NCBI GenBank assembly: GCA_903643055.1
Contig: CAHJWV010000080.1
Location: forward strand, 1 to 8,751
DNA length: 8,751 nucleotides
From: Burkholderiales bacterium
GTDB taxonomy: Bacteria > Pseudomonadota > Gammaproteobacteria > Burkholderiales > Burkholderiaceae
Direction of reading: 5' to 3'
The position numbers and the translations under genes were made by a program. The notes under the pieces were generated by a model. It was not told where the DNA came from, ran no database searches, and saw nothing but the letters and a program-made list of their open reading frames with translations. This document shows, in pieces, positions 6,342-8,751 of this stretch (within the stretch, counting starts at the first letter, position 1; every line of letters begins with the position of its first letter).

Positions 6342-7745
6342 TCAGATCGGCTGAGCCACGAGATCGTGCCCCTGCGTCCCAACAATGCGCGCCTTCGTGA
6401 ATTCGCCGACCTTCAAGGTTTTCGACGCCTTCTCCGGCGGCAACAGGCGCACCGTGCCGTCAATCTCGGGCGCGTCAGCATAGCTTCGGCCGACACCGCC
6501 CTTGCGGCCCAAGGCCGGCGCCGAATCGATCAACACCTGCATCGTCGCACCCACGCGTCGGTGCAACTTGGCGGCCGAGACCTCTTCGGCCACGGCCATG
6601 AAACGCGCGCGCCGCTCTTCGCGAACCGCTTGTGGGACGGCGTCGGGCAGATCGTTCGCGGTCGCACCTTCGACGGGTGAATAGGCAAAGCAGCCGGCGC
6701 GGTCAATCTGCGCCTCGCGAACGAAATCGAGCAGGTGCTGGAACTCGGCTTCGGTTTCACCCGGGAAGCCGGCAATGAAGGTGCTGCGCACCACCAGCTC
6801 CGGGCAGACCTCGCGCCAGTGCTGCAGGCGATCGAGGTTCTTCTCGCCGTTGGCCGGGCGCTTCATGCGCTTGAGGACGTCGGGGTGCGAATGCTGGAAA
6901 GGCACGTCGAGGTAAGGAAGGATCAGGCCCTGCGCCATCAGCGGCAGCACATCATCGACGTGCGGATACGGGTAGACATAGTGCAGGCGCACCCAGGCGC
7001 CGTGCCGGGCGGCCAGTTCACCGAGCTTCTCGCACAGGTCGAGCATGCGGGTCTTGACCGGCTTGCCGTCCCAAAAGCCGGTGCGGTATTTGACGTCGAC
7101 GCCATAGGCGCTGGTGTCCTGGCTGATCACGAGCAGTTCTTTGACGCCGCCTTCGAACAGGCGCTGCGCCTCGCCGAGCACATCGCCGATCGGGCGCGAG
7201 ACCAGATCGCCGCGCATGCTCGGGATGATGCAGAAGCTGCAGCGGTGGTTACAGCCTTCGCTAATCTTCAGATAAGCGTAGTGACGCGGTGTCAGCTTGA
7301 CGCCATGCGGCGGCACCAGGTCAATGAACGGGTCATGGGGCTTGGGCACATGCAAGTGCACCGCATCCATCACCTCGTGGGTGGCGTGCGGGCCGGTGAC
7401 GGCCAGCACGCTCGGGTGCATCTGCCGAACCAGATTGCCACCGCCCTCGCCCGCCTTCGCGCCCAGGCAGCCGGTGACGATCACCTTGCCGTTTTCGGCC
7501 AGCGCTTCGCCGATGGTGTCGAGGCTTTCACGCACGGCGTCATCGATGAAACCGCAGGTGTTGACGATCACCAGATCGGCGCCGGCAAAGGTCTTCGAGG
7601 TGTCGTAGCCCTCGGCGCGAAGTTGGGTGAGGATGAGTTCGGAATCCGTCAGCGCCTTCGGGCAGCCGAGCGAGACGAAACCGATCTTGGGGGCCAGGGC
7701 CGCGGGGGTCAGACCAGCGGGGCTGGCGAGCATGTCTTGTGTCAT
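6342..7745 (-). CDS. rimO: Ribosomal protein S12 methylthiotransferase (radical SAM)
   Basis: Adds a methylthio group to the conserved aspartate of ribosomal protein S12 using two iron-sulfur clusters and S-adenosylmethionine. The 467-residue product has the three expected parts. An N-terminal UPF0004 domain carries cluster ligands Cys28 (SLGCPKA), Cys64 (NTCGFI) and Cys93 (TGCLGA). The radical SAM domain has the CxxxCxxC motif Cys165/Cys169/Cys172 ([15 protein letters not shown]), followed by SQDTSAYG (208-215), [10 protein letters not shown] (277-286) and FIAGFPGET (323-331). A C-terminal TRAM domain runs from about 397 to 467. [16 protein letters not shown] is characteristic of RimO rather than MiaB. 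The ATG at 7745 begins the family N-terminus after a variable lead; no Shine-Dalgarno is evident. It lies 39 bases after phaR and 4 bases before metC, same strand. Confidence 0.97.
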   Translation of the reverse strand: MTQDMLASPAGLTPAALAPKIGFVSLGCPKALTDSELILTQLRAEGYDTSKTFAGADLVIVNTCGFIDDAVRESLDTIGEALAENGKVIVTGCLGAKAGEGGGNLVRQMHPSVLAVTGPHATHEVMDAVHLHVPKPHDPFIDLVPPHGVKLTPRHYAYLKISEGCNHRCSFCIIPSMRGDLVSRPIGDVLGEAQRLFEGGVKELLVISQDTSAYGVDVKYRTGFWDGKPVKTRMLDLCEKLGELAARHGAWVRLHYVYPYPHVDDVLPLMAQGLILPYLDVPFQHSHPDVLKRMKRPANGEKNLDRLQHWREVCPELVVRSTFIAGFPGETEAEFQHLLDFVREAQIDRAGCFAYSPVEGATANDLPDAVPQAVREERRARFMAVAEEVSAAKLHRRVGATMQVLIDSAPALGRKGGVGRSYADAPEIDGTVRLLPPEKASKTLKVGEFTKARIVGTQGHDLVAQPI

Positions 7746-7784
7746 CCAGGGATTTTCGCCGATCCCCGGGCCGCGCGTGGGCTT

Positions 7785-8360
7785 TCAGCGTTTGGGCGTG
7801 CCGAAACCTGGCATGCCGGGGAAAAGCGTCTCCGCCTGTTTGGTCATCTGCTCCTGCATCTGCAAGAACATGTTCTTCGATTGCTCGAGATAGCCACCCA
7901 TCAGACCTTGCACCGCCGGGTTCTGGCCGCCCACGAATTGCGCCCACAGCTCCGGGTTCATCGGCGTGACCTTGGACTGCTCGGTCAGACGAAGCTGAAT
8001 GTCGGTGAAGGCCTGCAGGTTCTTCTCGAGGTAAGAGCCCATCATTCCCTGCATCGAATTGCCGTAGAAGCGAATGATCTGCGCCAGCATCTGGGCCGAA
8101 AACATCGGCATGCCGCCGGCCTCTTCTTCCAGGATGATCTGCAGCAGGATGCTGCGGGTCAGGTCTTCGCCGGTCTTCGCGTCACGCACGATGAAAGCGT
8201 CATTCGCAAGCACCATGGTCTTCACATCGGCCAAGGTGATGTAGCTGCTGGTCTGGGTGTCGTAGAGGCGGCGGTTCGGGTACTTTTTCAGCACGCGGGG
8301 GCCGCTCTTTTCAGTAGCTTCGTCGTCGGACGGCTGGGAAGCGCGGCGGGTCTGGGCCAT
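7785..8360 (-). CDS. phaR: Polyhydroxyalkanoate synthesis repressor PhaR
   Basis: A transcriptional regulator that represses phasin genes and its own gene, and is released from DNA when it binds nascent PHA granules. The 191-residue product has the conserved N-terminal DNA-binding region (21-80) with RVLKKYPNRRLYDTQTSSYITL at 22-43, followed by PHB-accumulation repeats containing MFSAQMLAQIIRFYG (86-100), SYLEKNLQAFTDIQ (109-122) and a second, shorter copy at GYLEQSKNMFLQMQEQM (156-172). The tail is Met/Gly/Pro-rich, suited to a hydrophobic granule surface. The ATG at 8360 has AAGGAG eight bases upstream, one of the best ribosome-binding sites in the window. It heads the phaR-rimO-metC series. 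No phaC, phaA, phaB or phasin gene lies in the window, though its presence implies PHA storage. Length is typical. Confidence 0.97.
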   Translation of the reverse strand: MAQTRRASQPSDDEATEKSGPRVLKKYPNRRLYDTQTSSYITLADVKTMVLANDAFIVRDAKTGEDLTRSILLQIILEEEAGGMPMFSAQMLAQIIRFYGNSMQGMMGSYLEKNLQAFTDIQLRLTEQSKVTPMNPELWAQFVGGQNPAVQGLMGGYLEQSKNMFLQMQEQMTKQAETLFPGMPGFGTPKR

Positions 8361-8402
8361 TCAGAAAGCTCCTTTTTTCTTTGAAATCAACATGCCGCTG
8401 TG

Positions 8403-8416
8403 TGTGCAATTGCACA
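8403..8416. promoter_or_regulatory. 14-base palindrome, candidate PhaR operator
   Basis: TGTGCAATTGCACA is a perfect palindrome 44 bases upstream of the phaR ATG. It covers the expected transcription start that follows the TAGAAT -10 box, a position where a bound repressor would block RNA polymerase. PhaR proteins are known to autoregulate and to bind TGC-containing dyads; this site has TGC/GCA half-sites. Assignment to PhaR is inference. Confidence 0.55.
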
Positions 8417-8420
8417 AAAG

Positions 8421-8426
8421 ATTCTA
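8421..8426 (-). promoter_or_regulatory. phaR -10 box
   Basis: TAGAAT on the minus strand matches five of six consensus bases. The start would fall near 8414, giving a leader of about 54 bases. The region where a -35 box should lie (around 8444-8449) is GC-rich and does not match, so the promoter may be weak, activator-dependent, or elsewhere. Confidence 0.45.
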
Positions 8427-8751
8427 GGAGTGTGCCCCGGACCGCCCCGGAGGGTTTTCCCGCCGTGAGAAATGGCCGCTGCGAACCGTGCTCAGGGCTC
8501 TGGCGAATCGAGCAAAAAATGGCTCGCCGATTCGTTCACCAGTGCAGTGTCAGCCGCGCCGGCGCTCAAGCCCGGCCGCGGTGACCACAGCCATCGCCGA
8601 TAACGAACGCAACGTCATGCGGCGTTGCTCGCACCCCGCCTGCAGTGAACGTCCTCCATCAATGCCAGTCTTGATTAATGTGGAAGACACCCACCTGCCG
8701 ACGTGGCTCTGCCTGACCTGAGGCTGGTCGGGTCCGCAGCGACGGCGGGGC
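8427..8751. other. No supportable gene; contains an imperfect hairpin
   Basis: I find no recognisable protein, tRNA or other RNA here. Short open frames on both strands show no family resemblance and no ribosome-binding site at a plausible start. On the minus strand the three frames entering from the right edge stop after roughly 24-70 codons with unfamiliar sequence. Positions 8504-8534 form an imperfect hairpin: CGAAT/ATTCG outside and CGAGC/GCTCG inside, with a three-base bulge and an A-rich loop that reads as a U-run on the minus strand. It may be a structure between phaR and the next gene. An AT-rich patch lies at 8669-8685. GGAGGA (minus strand of 8653-8658) resembles a Shine-Dalgarno, but no convincing frame follows. 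Confidence 0.5.

Noticed and set aside
7746..7784. Terminator between phaR and rimO
   Set aside because: Only a weak GGGAT/ATCCC pairing is present, with no T-tract, so read-through into rimO is more likely.
6735..8384. Long plus-strand open frame (549 codons) opposite rimO and phaR
   Set aside because: It is antisense to two unmistakable genes, His/Arg/Ala/Gln-rich with no domain, and typical of the stop-poor frames opposite GC-rich coding DNA.

Overview
The window is GC-rich, tightly packed chromosomal DNA. Gene content and protein sequences (PhaR, RimO, the smpB/ratA/rnfH locus, a DUF4124 envelope protein, GuaB) point to a betaproteobacterium of the order Burkholderiales, probably near the Rubrivivax/Leptothrix/Roseateles/Comamonadaceae lineages. 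That placement comes from protein resemblance and codon bias, not from a search. I see no rRNA, tRNA, CRISPR array, transposase or phage gene.

Left part (1-3445): a Tet-family MFS exporter on the minus strand runs off the left edge, so its C-terminus is missing. Upstream of it, on the same strand, lies guaB (IMP dehydrogenase). The 162-base gap between them holds two GC-rich hairpins and an imperfect direct repeat. Divergent from guaB is a secreted DUF4124 protein. Its only credible promoter would start the mRNA at, or very close to, its ATG.

Middle (3634-4953): rnfH and ratA overlap on the minus strand and are divergent from smpB, with 47 bases between the ratA and smpB start codons. That gap contains a perfect inverted repeat whose arms look like two face-to-face -10 boxes. 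The smpB-ratA-rnfH neighbourhood is shared with E. coli. It combines trans-translation (SmpB), a START-like coenzyme Q-binding protein (RatA) and a small beta-grasp protein (RnfH). The smpB 3' end forms a perfect hairpin, and a degenerate in-frame copy of it lies after the stop codon.

Right part (5063-8360): three minus-strand genes in the order phaR, rimO, metC, with gaps of 39 and 4 bases, probably form one transcription unit. They encode a polyhydroxyalkanoate-granule regulator, the S12 methylthiotransferase and a PLP-dependent cystathionine beta-lyase. A perfect 14-base palindrome upstream of phaR, just downstream of a -10 box, is a good candidate for a PhaR autoregulatory operator. From about 8427 to the right edge I find no gene I can support, only an imperfect hairpin.

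Overall this is mostly conserved housekeeping DNA. I did not find a new multi-gene system. The points most worth checking are the phaR palindrome, the ratA/smpB divergent promoter, the likely leaderless start of the DUF4124 gene, and the guaB-MFS junction.
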